This document shows, piece by piece, positions 17,820-27,849 of a stretch of DNA of 64,000 nt (its first letter is position 1; each line of letters opens with the position of its first letter). The notes beneath the pieces are model-generated. The model did not search any database. It saw only the letters and a program-made list of their open reading frames with translations, and was not told the origin of the DNA. The position numbers and the translations under genes are program-made. The DNA lies in NCBI GenBank assembly GCA_024399135.1, contig JAKSHY010000011.1, positions 1 through 64,000 on the forward strand, read 5' to 3'. The stretch is from Lachnospiraceae bacterium. Its GTDB lineage: Bacteria > Bacillota > Clostridia > Lachnospirales > Lachnospiraceae.

Positions 17820-20800
17820 TTACATATAAACGTGCTTTCCAGCCATCTTATTCTCTCTGGCTGTCATACCAGTTTCGAATTTACCATCAGCAAGACCTTT
17901 GTTTACAACTCCTTCAATTACGGCTTCAATGTTGATTTCACCGTTCTTAGTTGTCGTTGTCTGTCTGATATCAAGTTTCTGACCACTGTTATTTGTGATA
18001 TTCATGTTGATGATTGGAGTTACTGTACCTTGTGAAGCAAGTGTCTGTGGTGTCTTTGTTGCAATAAGCCAGTCATCAGGATGTGTATTAATAACATTTC
18101 CTGATGGAGTAATAATTGCATCGTTTACATTACGAGAAGATACTTTGCTTGTTGTAGTCAGTGCTTTCTTATGAAGTGATTCGTTTTCATAGTAGATTGC
18201 ATCTGCTTTTGCTTGAGCAAGAAGGTCTTTGAGGTCAGATTTAAGTGCTTCAAGTTTCTTTCTCTGCTCTTCAGTATCACTATTAGATTGATTGAGAGCA
18301 CCTGAAAGAACTGAACTCAAACCACCTACTGCAAGAAGAGCCCAAGCTTTTGGATCGTTGCCATTATCAATAAGCATCTTCAATCCGGCAGAAGTCATGA
18401 GAGAGCCCATATTTCCTGTGAGCTGTTTAGTCATGTCTACAAAGGAATTACCGAAGGCTTTCCATGCACTAGAACCATCTCCTACACCGTCCATTATTTC
18501 TCTCAATGACTCGCCTATGGTTACAAGAGAATTATTAAAGTTATCCAAAACGAAAGAATCAAAAGCAGAACTAAGTGATTCCTGAAGGTCATCAATGATA
18601 CCCTCTTTCTTAATACTTCTAAGCTGGTCCTTTGTAAGAGATTCAATAATAGAATTCCATTCTTCACCACCAACCTGACCAGTAAGAAGAAGATTTCTCA
18701 ATTGAGATCCAGTTTCATTGCCCATTACTTTGTTGATTTGTTGGGCACCAAGATATCCTTTATCACCACTTAAAAGAACTTGTATTGCAAGGTCTCTACC
18801 AAACTTAATACTGTCGAAATCGTATTTTGAATATCCATAAGCATCGTTATAGAATCTGTCTGTAAAGAATCCTGTTCGTCTTTCATTTCTCTTTCCGTAA
18901 TTATTAAAAGCAAGGGATGAAGTAATATCTTTCACATCAAGATATCTTTGAAAATCATTAATATCTCTATCCTGTTTTATGAGAGCTGGATCATTATAAA
19001 TCTGCATTGAAAGCCGTAAGACGTCTTGAAGGCTTGTAGAATTATTGAGAAGTTTATCTGCAAGCTGTTGTTGTTTCACTGTAGCCGCAGTTGTAGTAAC
19101 TTCAATCTTATCATATTCTTCTCGAAGTTCTGCAAGGCTTTTCTTTGCATCTTCAATACTTTTACGATATATATCATTTTTATGTTTTAATTCTTGATAA
19201 CCTTCAAGTTTCTCTGCGTTTATATTTTGTATTTCACCATCTTTAATAAACGCAACAAATTCTGGTCCAATTATCTTCTTTGCAAGATTTATTATATCGT
19301 CGTTTAAGGCTTTCTTTATTGCACTTTCACTTGTATTGGCTAAAGCCTGAGTATTTAAAAATTTCTGTAATGCTGTTTGCTTAGCTACTGCACTTTCAGC
19401 ATCTTTTCTTTCAGCTTCCCTAACAGCTTCCCTTTCAGATTCTGTCCAACTACTATAACTATCCCAAGTTTGATTTACATCAGATATAGAACCTTGTTTT
19501 ACAAAGTTTTTATACTGAGATGAGCCAGACTTAAAGCCCATTGCCTCTGCAATAAATCCATAAGCTCCTTCTCTGAAAGAGTTTTTACTCTCTTCAAATA
19601 CAGAATTTGTTGCTTCTGCACGTTTCGCTTCAATGAGGTCCTTTCTTCTGTCTTCTAATTGACGTGTAAGTTCCTGCATTGTTGTTTCTGCAAATTCAAT
19701 CTGGTTTATAACATCGTAGATAGCTCTTGTCTGTCCATCCATTGAAGTTATCATCTTAGTCTGAGAATCATAGTATGCAGTCTGTCCATTCCATTTAAGT
19801 TCACCTGTAAATACATTAAGGAACTGATCTGTAAACGATTTTGAGTTCTTCACATCTTCAAATGTTGTTGGCATACTTGCAAGTAAATTTGCAAGAGAAT
19901 TCATTTCATTCTCTACGTTTTCTCGATATGCCGATGTTACATTTGCTGCAGTTCCTAATTCAAGTGCAAATTTTTTGAAATTCTGACTTGTTAATTTCCA
20001 GTTAATCTGAAGGTTTCTGGTTCCGTCTAAATCTGATTTATACACTCCAGGAGTTCTTTGAATCATTCCCATAAGTGCATAGGTATTCATTCCATTCTTT
20101 GCACTTGTCCCAAGAATAGATTTTGTAATGTTACGAGTAAACTGTTCATCTTCATGAAGCTTGATTGATGCTCCACCACCTAAACCTTTTACACGATTGG
20201 CATCAAGACCTAATCCAGAACCAATAATTCTTGCCCAAAGAGGTGCTTCAGTTTTTAAGATATCACTAACATCAATATTTGATGCTGATGTATTACCAAT
20301 AATTGAACCGGAGATCATTGGATTGATAATTGATTTAAACAATTGTGCTACTTGTCGCTCTTGAGAAGAACCATTAGCATAACTTTTAAGAAGTTCGGTA
20401 TATCCGTTAAAAACAGTTCTAAACTGTTTTTCCTGGTCAAGAAAATGTTTATCAGTAAGACTTGATAACTGATTAAACAGATTATTAAATTCTCTAGTGT
20501 TTTTAATATCAGATTCTGCAGTAAGAGCAATTCTAAGAGCATTTGCAAGTGCATTTTGAAATTGAGTATTTACCTCATTTGCTCTGGCTTTATCTGATGA
20601 ATTATTTACATTATACAAAAATGGATCGATTTCAAATCTATCACCCTGAGAAAGTAATTCAGAATATTTTTTGAACTGAGCAACATCAGTGATTTTTGAA
20701 AGATCAAGAACGTCCTCATCTCCAACTTTATTAGTAAGTCTCGAAAGTTCAATTGCAGTAAGTTTTACACTTTCGAAAAGCTTACGCTGCTCTTCTACTT

Positions 20801-22889
20801 CTTTCTGTTTCCATTCAGTTGTCTGTTTTTGAAGATTTAACATGTCATTTGTTGTCTTCAATAGAGATTTATCTTTATTTCCACCTTTTTCAAGAATTTC
20901 AGAAGACGAAGTATACATACTGTTAAAGTATGCTCTTGAGGCAGCCTGAGCATATGTACCTCTAATATCCCCCCGTTCAGAAAGCATTTCCTGAAGATAT
21001 TGTTGATAGTCTTCTTGAAGCTGATGTAGTGTATCTTCAAGATACATCCTTGTTATGTCATTCAGAGGACCTTTAAGACGTTCTGTAACATCATCAATCT
21101 GACTCTGAACTTCTTTAATGAACTCTTGTTTTTCAAAAACATCTTTCATTTCATTCTGATAAGCATTATAAAGAATTCTCTGTGAATCCTCAGAACGAAT
21201 TGAGTAATTTAATTCGTTTAACTTATTTCTTGCATTCAGTTCATCAAGATAAGTGTTTCTGTTATTTTGCTTTCCAGTAAGAGCTTTATTTAAATCTTCC
21301 GTAGCTTTATTGTATGCTTTTTCTTTATTATCAAGTCTTTTTAATTCATCTTCATCGTTACGTCTTTTTTCGTTTTCATAATACCAACCGAAGAATTTCT
21401 CTTGAATACCAAGCATCTTCATGAGAATAGATTCTTCACCAGTACCTTTACCTGCATTTACAAAACGCCTTCCAAGCTCAGAAAATGCAAGAGTTCTGGC
21501 ATCTGCAAGGTTTGTAGTTCTTGCTTTTAATGTTTTAGATCCCTTTTCTACTGCCTCATAGAATACGCCACCTTCTGATGTCAGATTTGTAAGAACTTTT
21601 TCAATTGTATTTGCACCAATTTCTCCGTTCTTTACCATCTTACGAACGGTTTCATTAGTTACACCAAGTTCTTTAGAAAGTTCCTTGTAAATTGGTACAC
21701 CTGCATTAGCAAACTGACGTAACTGAAGCATATTTGCTTTACCATTAGAAACAATCTGAGCATAGTCATTTGAGATACGTCTCATTTTGTCAGCATTTCC
21801 ACCAGCCAAATCTCCAACCATTTTAAGTGTATTCATTAAGTCTTCTGCGTATACACCTGACTGTCTAAGAAGAGTAGCTTGTTCTGCTGTCTGCTGAACA
21901 CCAAAAGGAGATTTAATTGCATACTGAGCAATATCACCAAATAATTTTTCACCTTCGATGTTACTTCCTGAAATAACACCAAGGTTAGTTTTAATTACTT
22001 CAACATTCTGAAAGGCCTCAATTCCTTCATTTAATAATTTACTAGCAGTCTTTATAAGTTCTGCAGCCGCAGTTATCCCTGTTGCAAGTTTTGTAGATGC
22101 AGAGAGAACTTTTCCGAATGACTGTGCAACACCACCCACGGTTTTTGCAATTCCAGCAGGGTCTTTTATTCCAGCAACAGCACCACCAATTTCAGAAAGT
22201 CCTTGTCCCCAATTTTTTTTAAGAGCGAAATTATTACCTGATGATTCACCATCTAACATTCTACGCATCTTCTCATTTCGTAAATCACGAGCAATCATCA
22301 TAGAACGTTGATTATCGTAAAAAAGAGATGATGATTTCCAGGCTGCAGTTGCATCCCAATATGGTTTTTTAACTAAAGTGTTTTCAAGTTGTTTTTCTGC
22401 TGTCAGAATTTTATTTTCTGACTGTTTGGTTTTTTCCATAACGGCTGCAAGTTTTATCTGAGCATTGGTATTCTTTTCAATTGCTAACTGAATGGCTTTA
22501 TCATCATGCTGAGCTATTGCATTTTTTACTGCTGTCTCAGCTTCATAATATCCTGCCTTTTGTCTTGATTTGATTTCACTGGCTTTTGCATTATCGAGTT
22601 TAGATTTCGCTCTTGAGCGAGTTTTATTTACATCAATCATCTCGCTTGCACGAAGTTCTTTCATTGCTTCAATCGTTTTATTATCAATTTCAGAAACAGA
22701 AGCTTTTACTTCATCGAAAGAGGTTTTTACTGTTTTAGCGAGATTTTTAAGAAGATCTTCTACTGATATAGTTTCAGAACCAAGTTTTTCAAGACTGGCT
22801 GTTACTTTATCAATCTGTTTAGAGGCATTATCCTTGAAATCTAATTCACCCTGAACACTAACTTTGCCTTCACTGTCATTTCCAGCCAT
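17820..22889 (-). CDS. Tape measure protein
   Basis: The 1689-residue product is Lys/Glu/Ala-rich with long heptad-like coiled coils and a hydrophobic segment near residues 245-285 (AGIKDPAGIAKTVGGVAQSFG onwards). About residues 285-470 match the tape-measure N-terminal domain (NVEVIKTNLGVISGSN, then FGVQQTAEQATLLRQSG, then NDYAQIVSNGKANMLQLRQ). It lies immediately after the G/GT chaperones. The ribosome site is the GGGGG that also forms part of the upstream TAG context. Its length suggests a tail of roughly 250 nm by the usual 1.5 angstrom-per-residue rule. Confidence 0.9.
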   Translation of the reverse strand: MAGNDSEGKVSVQGELDFKDNASKQIDKVTASLEKLGSETISVEDLLKNLAKTVKTSFDEVKASVSEIDNKTIEAMKELRASEMIDVNKTRSRAKSKLDNAKASEIKSRQKAGYYEAETAVKNAIAQHDDKAIQLAIEKNTNAQIKLAAVMEKTKQSENKILTAEKQLENTLVKKPYWDATAAWKSSSLFYDNQRSMMIARDLRNEKMRRMLDGESSGNNFALKKNWGQGLSEIGGAVAGIKDPAGIAKTVGGVAQSFGKVLSASTKLATGITAAAELIKTASKLLNEGIEAFQNVEVIKTNLGVISGSNIEGEKLFGDIAQYAIKSPFGVQQTAEQATLLRQSGVYAEDLMNTLKMVGDLAGGNADKMRRISNDYAQIVSNGKANMLQLRQFANAGVPIYKELSKELGVTNETVRKMVKNGEIGANTIEKVLTNLTSEGGVFYEAVEKGSKTLKARTTNLADARTLAFSELGRRFVNAGKGTGEESILMKMLGIQEKFFGWYYENEKRRNDEDELKRLDNKEKAYNKATEDLNKALTGKQNNRNTYLDELNARNKLNELNYSIRSEDSQRILYNAYQNEMKDVFEKQEFIKEVQSQIDDVTERLKGPLNDITRMYLEDTLHQLQEDYQQYLQEMLSERGDIRGTYAQAASRAYFNSMYTSSSEILEKGGNKDKSLLKTTNDMLNLQKQTTEWKQKEVEEQRKLFESVKLTAIELSRLTNKVGDEDVLDLSKITDVAQFKKYSELLSQGDRFEIDPFLYNVNNSSDKARANEVNTQFQNALANALRIALTAESDIKNTREFNNLFNQLSSLTDKHFLDQEKQFRTVFNGYTELLKSYANGSSQERQVAQLFKSIINPMISGSIIGNTSASNIDVSDILKTEAPLWARIIGSGLGLDANRVKGLGGGASIKLHEDEQFTRNITKSILGTSAKNGMNTYALMGMIQRTPGVYKSDLDGTRNLQINWKLTSQNFKKFALELGTAANVTSAYRENVENEMNSLANLLASMPTTFEDVKNSKSFTDQFLNVFTGELKWNGQTAYYDSQTKMITSMDGQTRAIYDVINQIEFAETTMQELTRQLEDRRKDLIEAKRAEATNSVFEESKNSFREGAYGFIAEAMGFKSGSSQYKNFVKQGSISDVNQTWDSYSSWTESEREAVREAERKDAESAVAKQTALQKFLNTQALANTSESAIKKALNDDIINLAKKIIGPEFVAFIKDGEIQNINAEKLEGYQELKHKNDIYRKSIEDAKKSLAELREEYDKIEVTTTAATVKQQQLADKLLNNSTSLQDVLRLSMQIYNDPALIKQDRDINDFQRYLDVKDITSSLAFNNYGKRNERRTGFFTDRFYNDAYGYSKYDFDSIKFGRDLAIQVLLSGDKGYLGAQQINKVMGNETGSQLRNLLLTGQVGGEEWNSIIESLTKDQLRSIKKEGIIDDLQESLSSAFDSFVLDNFNNSLVTIGESLREIMDGVGDGSSAWKAFGNSFVDMTKQLTGNMGSLMTSAGLKMLIDNGNDPKAWALLAVGGLSSVLSGALNQSNSDTEEQRKKLEALKSDLKDLLAQAKADAIYYENESLHKKALTTTSKVSSRNVNDAIITPSGNVINTHPDDWLIATKTPQTLASQGTVTPIINMNITNNSGQKLDIRQTTTTKNGEINIEAVIEGVVNKGLADGKFETGMTARENKMAGKHVYM

Positions 22890-22898
22890 AATATCCCC

Positions 22899-23363
22899 CT
22901 AGTTGCTGTCTAGTTCACAAACAATTTCAGTTGCCCAGTTTTTCATTTTGAAAAACATTTTTTTATCAGCAATTGAAAAATCATATCCAAACAAATCTTG
23001 ATATTCTTTCACGGTACCAAATGAAAATATTCTATTACCGTTTATATCTATTTCACTCTGAGACCACATATATATGAAGTGTTCCCATACATACTGATAT
23101 TGTTCTGGAATCGGAATATCGACATATTTCTCAAACGTCCCCCCAGGTTGAGCTTCTTTATCGAACCTTTCAATTCCAAACTGTTCAATAAACTTATCTC
23201 TCTCTTCGCAGTGTCGCACGGTTTCATATGTAGTTTCAGGAGTATTGTCTCCTGATTTACTCTTCTTTTTTTTCTGAACCACAACCTTTTTGCGAAAAGG
23301 AGAATATAAGAAGAAGTAACGCTGAACAGCTTCTTTTAAGCGTTCTTCTTCGTCATAAAATTT
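22899..23363 (-). CDS. T portion of GT tail assembly chaperone (made by -1 frameshift)
   Basis: This frame is open from the slippery site at 23363 to a TAG at 22899, encoding about 154 residues. It has no good start of its own: the only nearby starts are GTG/TTG codons without a ribosome site, while the translation upstream of them (YDEEERLKEAVQRYFFLYS) is clearly protein-like and joins the G frame at AAATTTT. The acidic/aromatic C-terminal part (YQYVWEHFIYMWSQSEID) fits the T domain that recruits the tape measure. The product would be a GT fusion of about 287 residues. Confidence 0.75.
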   Translation of the reverse strand, partial: KFYDEEERLKEAVQRYFFLYSPFRKKVVVQKKKKSKSGDNTPETTYETVRHCEERDKFIEQFGIERFDKEAQPGGTFEKYVDIPIPEQYQYVWEHFIYMWSQSEIDINGNRIFSFGTVKEYQDLFGYDFSIADKKMFFKMKNWATEIVCELDSN

Positions 23364-23761
23364 GAAGTATCAACTGAATAACGAATAATGAAGTTTGCAA
23401 TTTCAGGAGATTCTTCAAAGATATGCTTGATAAGTGCTTCACTGTATTCGATTGGTTCTCCTTCTACAGTGATATTCAGTCCTCTTGCAGCACGAACGCC
23501 AACAACACGTTTTGCAGCAGATTCTGCGTAAAGAGCCTGACTACGTTTTGCACGTTCTTCAACATCTTTAAGTTTTTCAATTTCAGCAGATTTCTTTTTA
23601 AAATCTTCAACTACAAGTGCAAGTTTTGTTGAGTTAGCACCAAGGACCTGGAATTCCAAGCCGACAAGTTCACCAAATACAACAGGTTCCACCCAAGAAC
23701 CTTCTTCTTCATTTTTTCTTGTAAAAAATCTTGAAATATCAAGAGTTTTTGTTTCTGCCAT
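23336..23761 (-). CDS. Tail assembly chaperone G
   Basis: The 141-residue helical protein lies between the tail tube gene and the tape measure, as lambda gpG does. It begins MAETKTLDISRFFTRKNEEE and contains a long charged helix (about residues 50-75, FKKKSAEIEKLKDVEERAKR). Its last codons overlap the slippery heptamer AAATTTT, nine codons before the TAA stop. A strong AGGAG precedes the ATG. Confidence 0.8.
   Translation of the reverse strand: MAETKTLDISRFFTRKNEEEGSWVEPVVFGELVGLEFQVLGANSTKLALVVEDFKKKSAEIEKLKDVEERAKRSQALYAESAAKRVVGVRAARGLNITVEGEPIEYSEALIKHIFEESPEIANFIIRYSVDTSNFMTKKNA
23357..23363 (-). promoter_or_regulatory. Programmed -1 frameshift slippery site A-AAT-TTT
   Basis: In the G frame the codons read (tc)A AAT TTT ATG, a canonical X-XXY-YYZ heptamer. 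A -1 shift gives AAA TTT TAT GAC GAA and continues open for 155 codons into the T frame. The position, a few codons before the G stop, is where lambda-type tail chaperones shift frame. Confidence 0.75.
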
Positions 23762-23788
23762 TTAATTTCTCCTTTATAGGCATAAAAA

Positions 23789-23820
23789 AAAGATGTGACA
23801 GATTTCTCCATCACATCTTT
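23789..23820 (-). terminator. Hairpin with T-run between tail tube and chaperone genes
   Basis: On the minus strand AAAGATGTGA (23820-23811) pairs with TCACATCTTT (23800-23791), followed by more T residues (about 23790-23785). It sits after the tail tube stop but also just after the TTTAACCT promoter at 23849, so it could lie in the chaperone mRNA leader. Confidence 0.6.
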
Positions 23821-23849
23821 TATACTCTAGATTAGGCTTCTAGGTTAAA
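23819..23849 (-). promoter_or_regulatory. Late promoter, TTTAACCT class
   Basis: Minus-strand TTTAAC (23849-23844) followed after 19 bases by TATAAA (23824-23819), upstream of the tail chaperone gene. Spacing is slightly long. Confidence 0.4.
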
Positions 23850-23850
23850 G

Positions 23851-25677
23851 TTACGAAATACTGATTGAGTATGAACTTCCACCATTATAAGATGCAGTAC
23901 CAGAGATATCTCCAGTTGTATAACCGTTAAGAGTTACAACCAGTTTTGTTTTGTCAGTTGAATCAACTGCTACAGAACCTACTGTTACTCCTGTTGGAGC
24001 ACTGATTACTACACTAAGAAGTGCAGGATCAAGTTTTTCAACAGAGTCAGAAGTCAATGTAACTTTATTTCCAGAGAGCGAAGCATCTGAGAATGTTACT
24101 GGACCAATAAATCCTGCTGTGTAAGTTGTATCTCCAAGTTTTGCAACAACGTTGATGTGTTCACCAGCTTCAATGCCTGTAAGTGTGAAGTTTACAGTTT
24201 TGTTATCAGCCTGAAGAACACCTGCACCTGCTGTAACTCCACCTGTTGAACCAGAAAGAGATACTGTGATATCACCTGCATCAGCAAGGTCAGTATCTGC
24301 AGTTACTGAAAGAGTGTTACCTGAAAGACTTACATCTTTGATGTAGTTTGAAGCAACATCGGCTGAAGTAATGCGAAGAACACGAATTGCCATTTCACCG
24401 AACGACTGGAATGGGAATGAGATATTAAGAACATCTGCACCATTTACTGAAGCATCATGATCTGTGAACTTGGCTTTGAAAATCTGGAAGATGTACAGAT
24501 ATTTTGGATCATCTTCATTATCTGTAATACACCACATGATTTCATTGTCGAAATCATCTACGGCTGCATTATAGATATCATCTGAATGTCCCTGAATAAG
24601 ATAAGTTGTGATGTTACCTGTAATATCAAGTGACAGTGGAGATGTTGAAATTGCATTTCTTACGAAGATAGCAAAGTTTCTTTCAAGTCCGTTATCAAGG
24701 TTCCAGTCCATTGCATTTGCAAATTCAATGTTTTTACCGTTAAGGTAAAGGAACCCTTCACGAGCTGTGAACTGGTCTGTCTGAGTTGCAGTCTTTGGAA
24801 GATTTGCAATCAGAGTTTTACCATTGGTAACACCATCAACGAACATTGATGTATCTTCACCTTTTGTTCCAGCATATCCTTTGGCATCGAATTCACCAAC
24901 AATATTTTCCGTATCAAGCATTTTAGGGTCGTTTGCACCCATGAAGCCAACAGAACCTGTGATGATAGAACCAACAGAAATGTCGTTGCTGATTGAAGAA
25001 ACAGCCATGTGTTCGAATTTCTGATAGAGGTCTTCACCTTCTACACCACCGAACTCACGCAAAAGCATATATTTAATATCTTTTGTACCACAGTTCAGTT
25101 CGTGAATTACAGGATTTGCAGGTACTTTGAAAAGACCTTTCGATGTATCTGAATCGCTCCAAGATTTTGAAGCTTCGATATATCCTGTATCACCATTTCC
25201 AATGAGCAATTTTCTACCAAAACCTACACCTTTCTGTTCATCGATTGTGTGAGCACAACGAGTTGCAATACATTTATCACCAGCTACGAACTGAAGGTTT
25301 GATTTTGTAATTGCTTCTTTAAGAGCTTCGTTTGTTGTATTAAAGTCACCATCCCATTGTGTCCATTCTCCACGGAGAGCAGCTTCAAAGAAGTCATCGT
25401 ATGTCTGTGGGGAAAGTTCAAAATCCAGAGAACCTTCAGCAGAACTGTTACCTTTACGAGGTGCAGAACGAGTACGTCCTTTACGAAGTTCATTAGATTC
25501 AATAGATTCTGTTGTACCACGGATTGAGTTACCAGTCTGACGAGTCAGAGTTGGATAGTTATAAACACCGTCAGATGTTTTAATCTTATCCTTATCTGCA
25601 CCTTTCTGAGTAACTTCACGGGCATAATACATCGGAGCATCGGCACCTGTCTTCAGGTTGAATGATGGATCTGCCAT
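23851..25677 (-). CDS. Major tail tube protein with C-terminal Ig-like domains
   Basis: The 608-residue protein has an N-terminal tube domain (about 1-430; RSAPRKGNSSAEGSLDFEL and YDDFFEAALRGEW are typical of phage tail tube proteins with signature 'tube-forming' beta strands) and a long C-terminal extension (about 430-608) of repeated Ig/BIG-like strands (VSLSGNTLSVTADTDLADAG; DASLSGNKVTLTSDS). Such Ig domains project from tail tubes and can bind host surface sugars weakly. A TTTAACCT box and AGGAG site precede it. Confidence 0.85.
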   Translation of the reverse strand: MADPSFNLKTGADAPMYYAREVTQKGADKDKIKTSDGVYNYPTLTRQTGNSIRGTTESIESNELRKGRTRSAPRKGNSSAEGSLDFELSPQTYDDFFEAALRGEWTQWDGDFNTTNEALKEAITKSNLQFVAGDKCIATRCAHTIDEQKGVGFGRKLLIGNGDTGYIEASKSWSDSDTSKGLFKVPANPVIHELNCGTKDIKYMLLREFGGVEGEDLYQKFEHMAVSSISNDISVGSIITGSVGFMGANDPKMLDTENIVGEFDAKGYAGTKGEDTSMFVDGVTNGKTLIANLPKTATQTDQFTAREGFLYLNGKNIEFANAMDWNLDNGLERNFAIFVRNAISTSPLSLDITGNITTYLIQGHSDDIYNAAVDDFDNEIMWCITDNEDDPKYLYIFQIFKAKFTDHDASVNGADVLNISFPFQSFGEMAIRVLRITSADVASNYIKDVSLSGNTLSVTADTDLADAGDITVSLSGSTGGVTAGAGVLQADNKTVNFTLTGIEAGEHINVVAKLGDTTYTAGFIGPVTFSDASLSGNKVTLTSDSVEKLDPALLSVVISAPTGVTVGSVAVDSTDKTKLVVTLNGYTTGDISGTASYNGGSSYSISIS

Positions 25678-25734
25678 GTTATTCTCCTCTAAATGTTTCA
25701 GACTTACAGACGGTATAAGTCCTTTTTAGTCAGA

Positions 25735-25763
25735 GTTTATTTAGAGAAGAAAAAAAGGTTAAA
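25735..25763 (-). promoter_or_regulatory. Late promoter, TTTAACCT class
   Basis: Minus-strand TTTAAC (25763-25758) with ATAAAC 17 bases later (25740-25735), about 58 bases upstream of the tail tube ATG and directly at the 3' end of the preceding gene. Confidence 0.45.
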
Positions 25764-25765
25764 AA

Positions 25766-26209
25766 TTAGCGTTCTAGATAAGCTTCAAAAATAATCGACA
25801 TCGGTAATAAAGAAAAATCATCGTAATACTGCATAGGTGCTCGTCCTACGGAAAGGATTCTTAATCCAGGAAAGTTATTACCTACAAATCCAATAGGAAA
25901 TTCTTCGAATATTTTCTCGTACCGTTTCATTGCAGCTTTCTTTCCAGAATCTTTAGGTACACAGATATTAATCTGAAAATAACCTGACCAGAGATTTCTT
26001 CCGGCACTTCCACCTACAGCTTGAACAGGAGGATTTGTGTCATAATACAATTCAAACCAATATCCATTGGCAGGACGTGTAAATGATTTATTTTCATATT
26101 TAATATTTGTATAGCTAACTTTTCCACCAAGGAATTTTGATTCAATTAGTGGAGCTCCAAGATTTTCAATCTTTTTAATAAAGTATTGTTCTACCTCATA
26201 GTCTGTCAT
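25766..26209 (-). CDS. Tail terminator/completion protein, DUF4128-like
   Basis: The 147-residue product has the alpha/beta layout of DUF4128-type tail completion proteins: an N-terminal helix (YEVEQYFIKKIENLG), then strands ending WFELYYDTNPPVQ and WSGYFQINICVPKDSGKKAA. It lies between the gp10-like head-tail gene and the tail tube gene, as lambda gpU does. The start overlaps the upstream gene by four bases. Confidence 0.65.
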   Translation of the reverse strand: MTDYEVEQYFIKKIENLGAPLIESKFLGGKVSYTNIKYENKSFTRPANGYWFELYYDTNPPVQAVGGSAGRNLWSGYFQINICVPKDSGKKAAMKRYEKIFEEFPIGFVGNNFPGLRILSVGRAPMQYYDDFSLLPMSIIFEAYLER

Positions 26210-27837
26210 CTTTTATTCCTCTTATTCTTTCTTTTTCTATAAATTTTATTTTGTTCAGAAGTAATAATATTTTTGCGTTTTTTAAATATAGGTTTATTTA
26301 ATTTCAAAATAAGGTCTGCTCTCATCTTGTTATAACCACTAGGACTTAAATATCGTACTTTGTAAGATTTTCCAGTAAACGGATCTTCTAGCCTTCCGAA
26401 TCTATCTCTTTCGTTGATATAATCATTTACAGCAACATTAGGAGTATTTATTTCTTTTCTTGAATGGATATGTTGGGCTGGATATTTTCTTGAATACTTT
26501 GAATATAACTTATTATATTTGACAAAATCACCTTCTGATTTTTTATTTTTACCTAAACTACTAATTCCTTTTTTTGTTGCTCTTTCACGAAACAATGCTC
26601 CCATACCTGCAATAAATTCTTTCTGTTGTTTACCAACCTCTCTTTTATTTAAATAAGTTCGTCCATTTTTTTCTTTAGGATTTGTTCCATAAAAAGTAAT
26701 TGCACCAATATTTACATCATACTGGTCTCCAAGTGCATTTTTCACTCGTTTTATATATTCTTCTGTACTTTCTCCCGGTGTAAAATCTGCTTTTGAAATT
26801 AACTCTTCAAAATTATTTACATGCTTAGGGTATTCAGCATTGAAACTCATAAGATTTAACTGTATTTGACGTTTAAGGTCATTATCTTTTGCTGTCATGT
26901 TTACGATATCAGATATTATTTCGCCTAATCTTAAATCGTCAAATTTTATATCAATTCCTTTACCTTTTAAAAATTCGGTTCCCTCAAATTTTTTAAACCA
27001 CCTTTCAATATTTTTCTTAAGGTCAGGATTTTTCCCTACATAATATTTCATAAGTTTTCTGGAAACATCTCTTGATTGTTTTTTATTAAGCATCGCATTT
27101 AATTCAAGAAGAGACTTTCTATAAAAACCATTAGGAGCTTGAATTACATAACCTGTTCCATCAACACCATGTTGGTATTTTTCACCTTGCTTTATTCCAT
27201 TTTTACTTTTCTTATATCTTCCGTATTCTAGTTGTGCAAAGTGGTCAGAATTGTTTGTAAATACGATATTATAATCAAAAGACATTCCTTTATCTCTTCC
27301 CCGAAAATGAGTATCGAACTGTGATGAAATTTTCGAAGCAATCGCATTTATCCCATTAATATCATTTACTTCATCAAATATTTTGTCATCGAATTCTTTT
27401 GCAAAAACATCTGCAGCAATCTGACTATTAATATTTATTGTTAATCGCCAATGATCTCTAATTCGGTTATTATCAGGAACGTGATGTTCAGTAACTTCAC
27501 TCATGTCAAATGATTCATTTCCACTAGCCGACTGAATCATATCCCTAAGTTTATTTATATTTACATAATCATATTCTTCATCAAGAGGAGTTCGTGCCAC
27601 CAATCTTTGAAAGACAATCGATGCACAATTTATTACACCTAAGATTTCCGATGCACCTTTTGTTACAAGTGATCTTGTAAGAAGATCTACGGATTCCATA
27701 TAAGCATATTTACCCTCAGCGTTTTTAATAACATTATCAAGAGGGTCTTTTATACTTTTTTTATTTAAGAGTCCTTTACTAAATTTCTTTTTTTCTAATT
27801 TTCCAGTAGGGGTTACAAAGGTAAATGAAACAGGCAT
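26206..27837 (-). CDS. Large head-tail connection protein, HK97 gp10-like core
   Basis: At 543 residues this is far longer than the usual 110-150 residues of HK97 gp10. The central part contains the family-like segment DHFAQLEYGRYKKS, then GYVIQAPNGFYRKSLLEL, which corresponds to the 'xxxEYGTxxxxAxPFxRPAL' motif. The C-terminus is strongly basic (KKRKN, RKRKNKRNKR). No known domain is evident in the N-terminal and C-terminal extensions. Its position between the connector and the terminator supports the neck role; the extra segments are unexplained. Confidence 0.5.
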   Translation of the reverse strand: MPVSFTFVTPTGKLEKKKFSKGLLNKKSIKDPLDNVIKNAEGKYAYMESVDLLTRSLVTKGASEILGVINCASIVFQRLVARTPLDEEYDYVNINKLRDMIQSASGNESFDMSEVTEHHVPDNNRIRDHWRLTININSQIAADVFAKEFDDKIFDEVNDINGINAIASKISSQFDTHFRGRDKGMSFDYNIVFTNNSDHFAQLEYGRYKKSKNGIKQGEKYQHGVDGTGYVIQAPNGFYRKSLLELNAMLNKKQSRDVSRKLMKYYVGKNPDLKKNIERWFKKFEGTEFLKGKGIDIKFDDLRLGEIISDIVNMTAKDNDLKRQIQLNLMSFNAEYPKHVNNFEELISKADFTPGESTEEYIKRVKNALGDQYDVNIGAITFYGTNPKEKNGRTYLNKREVGKQQKEFIAGMGALFRERATKKGISSLGKNKKSEGDFVKYNKLYSKYSRKYPAQHIHSRKEINTPNVAVNDYINERDRFGRLEDPFTGKSYKVRYLSPSGYNKMRADLILKLNKPIFKKRKNIITSEQNKIYRKRKNKRNKR

Positions 27838-27849
27838 ATATCACCTGCC

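Noticed and set aside
17820-23363. TAG readthrough fusing the GT chaperone to the tape measure
   Set aside because: The TAG at 22899 is in frame with the tape measure ATG, but the intervening bases form a good ribosome site and no known phage fuses these proteins; the frame match is probably chance.
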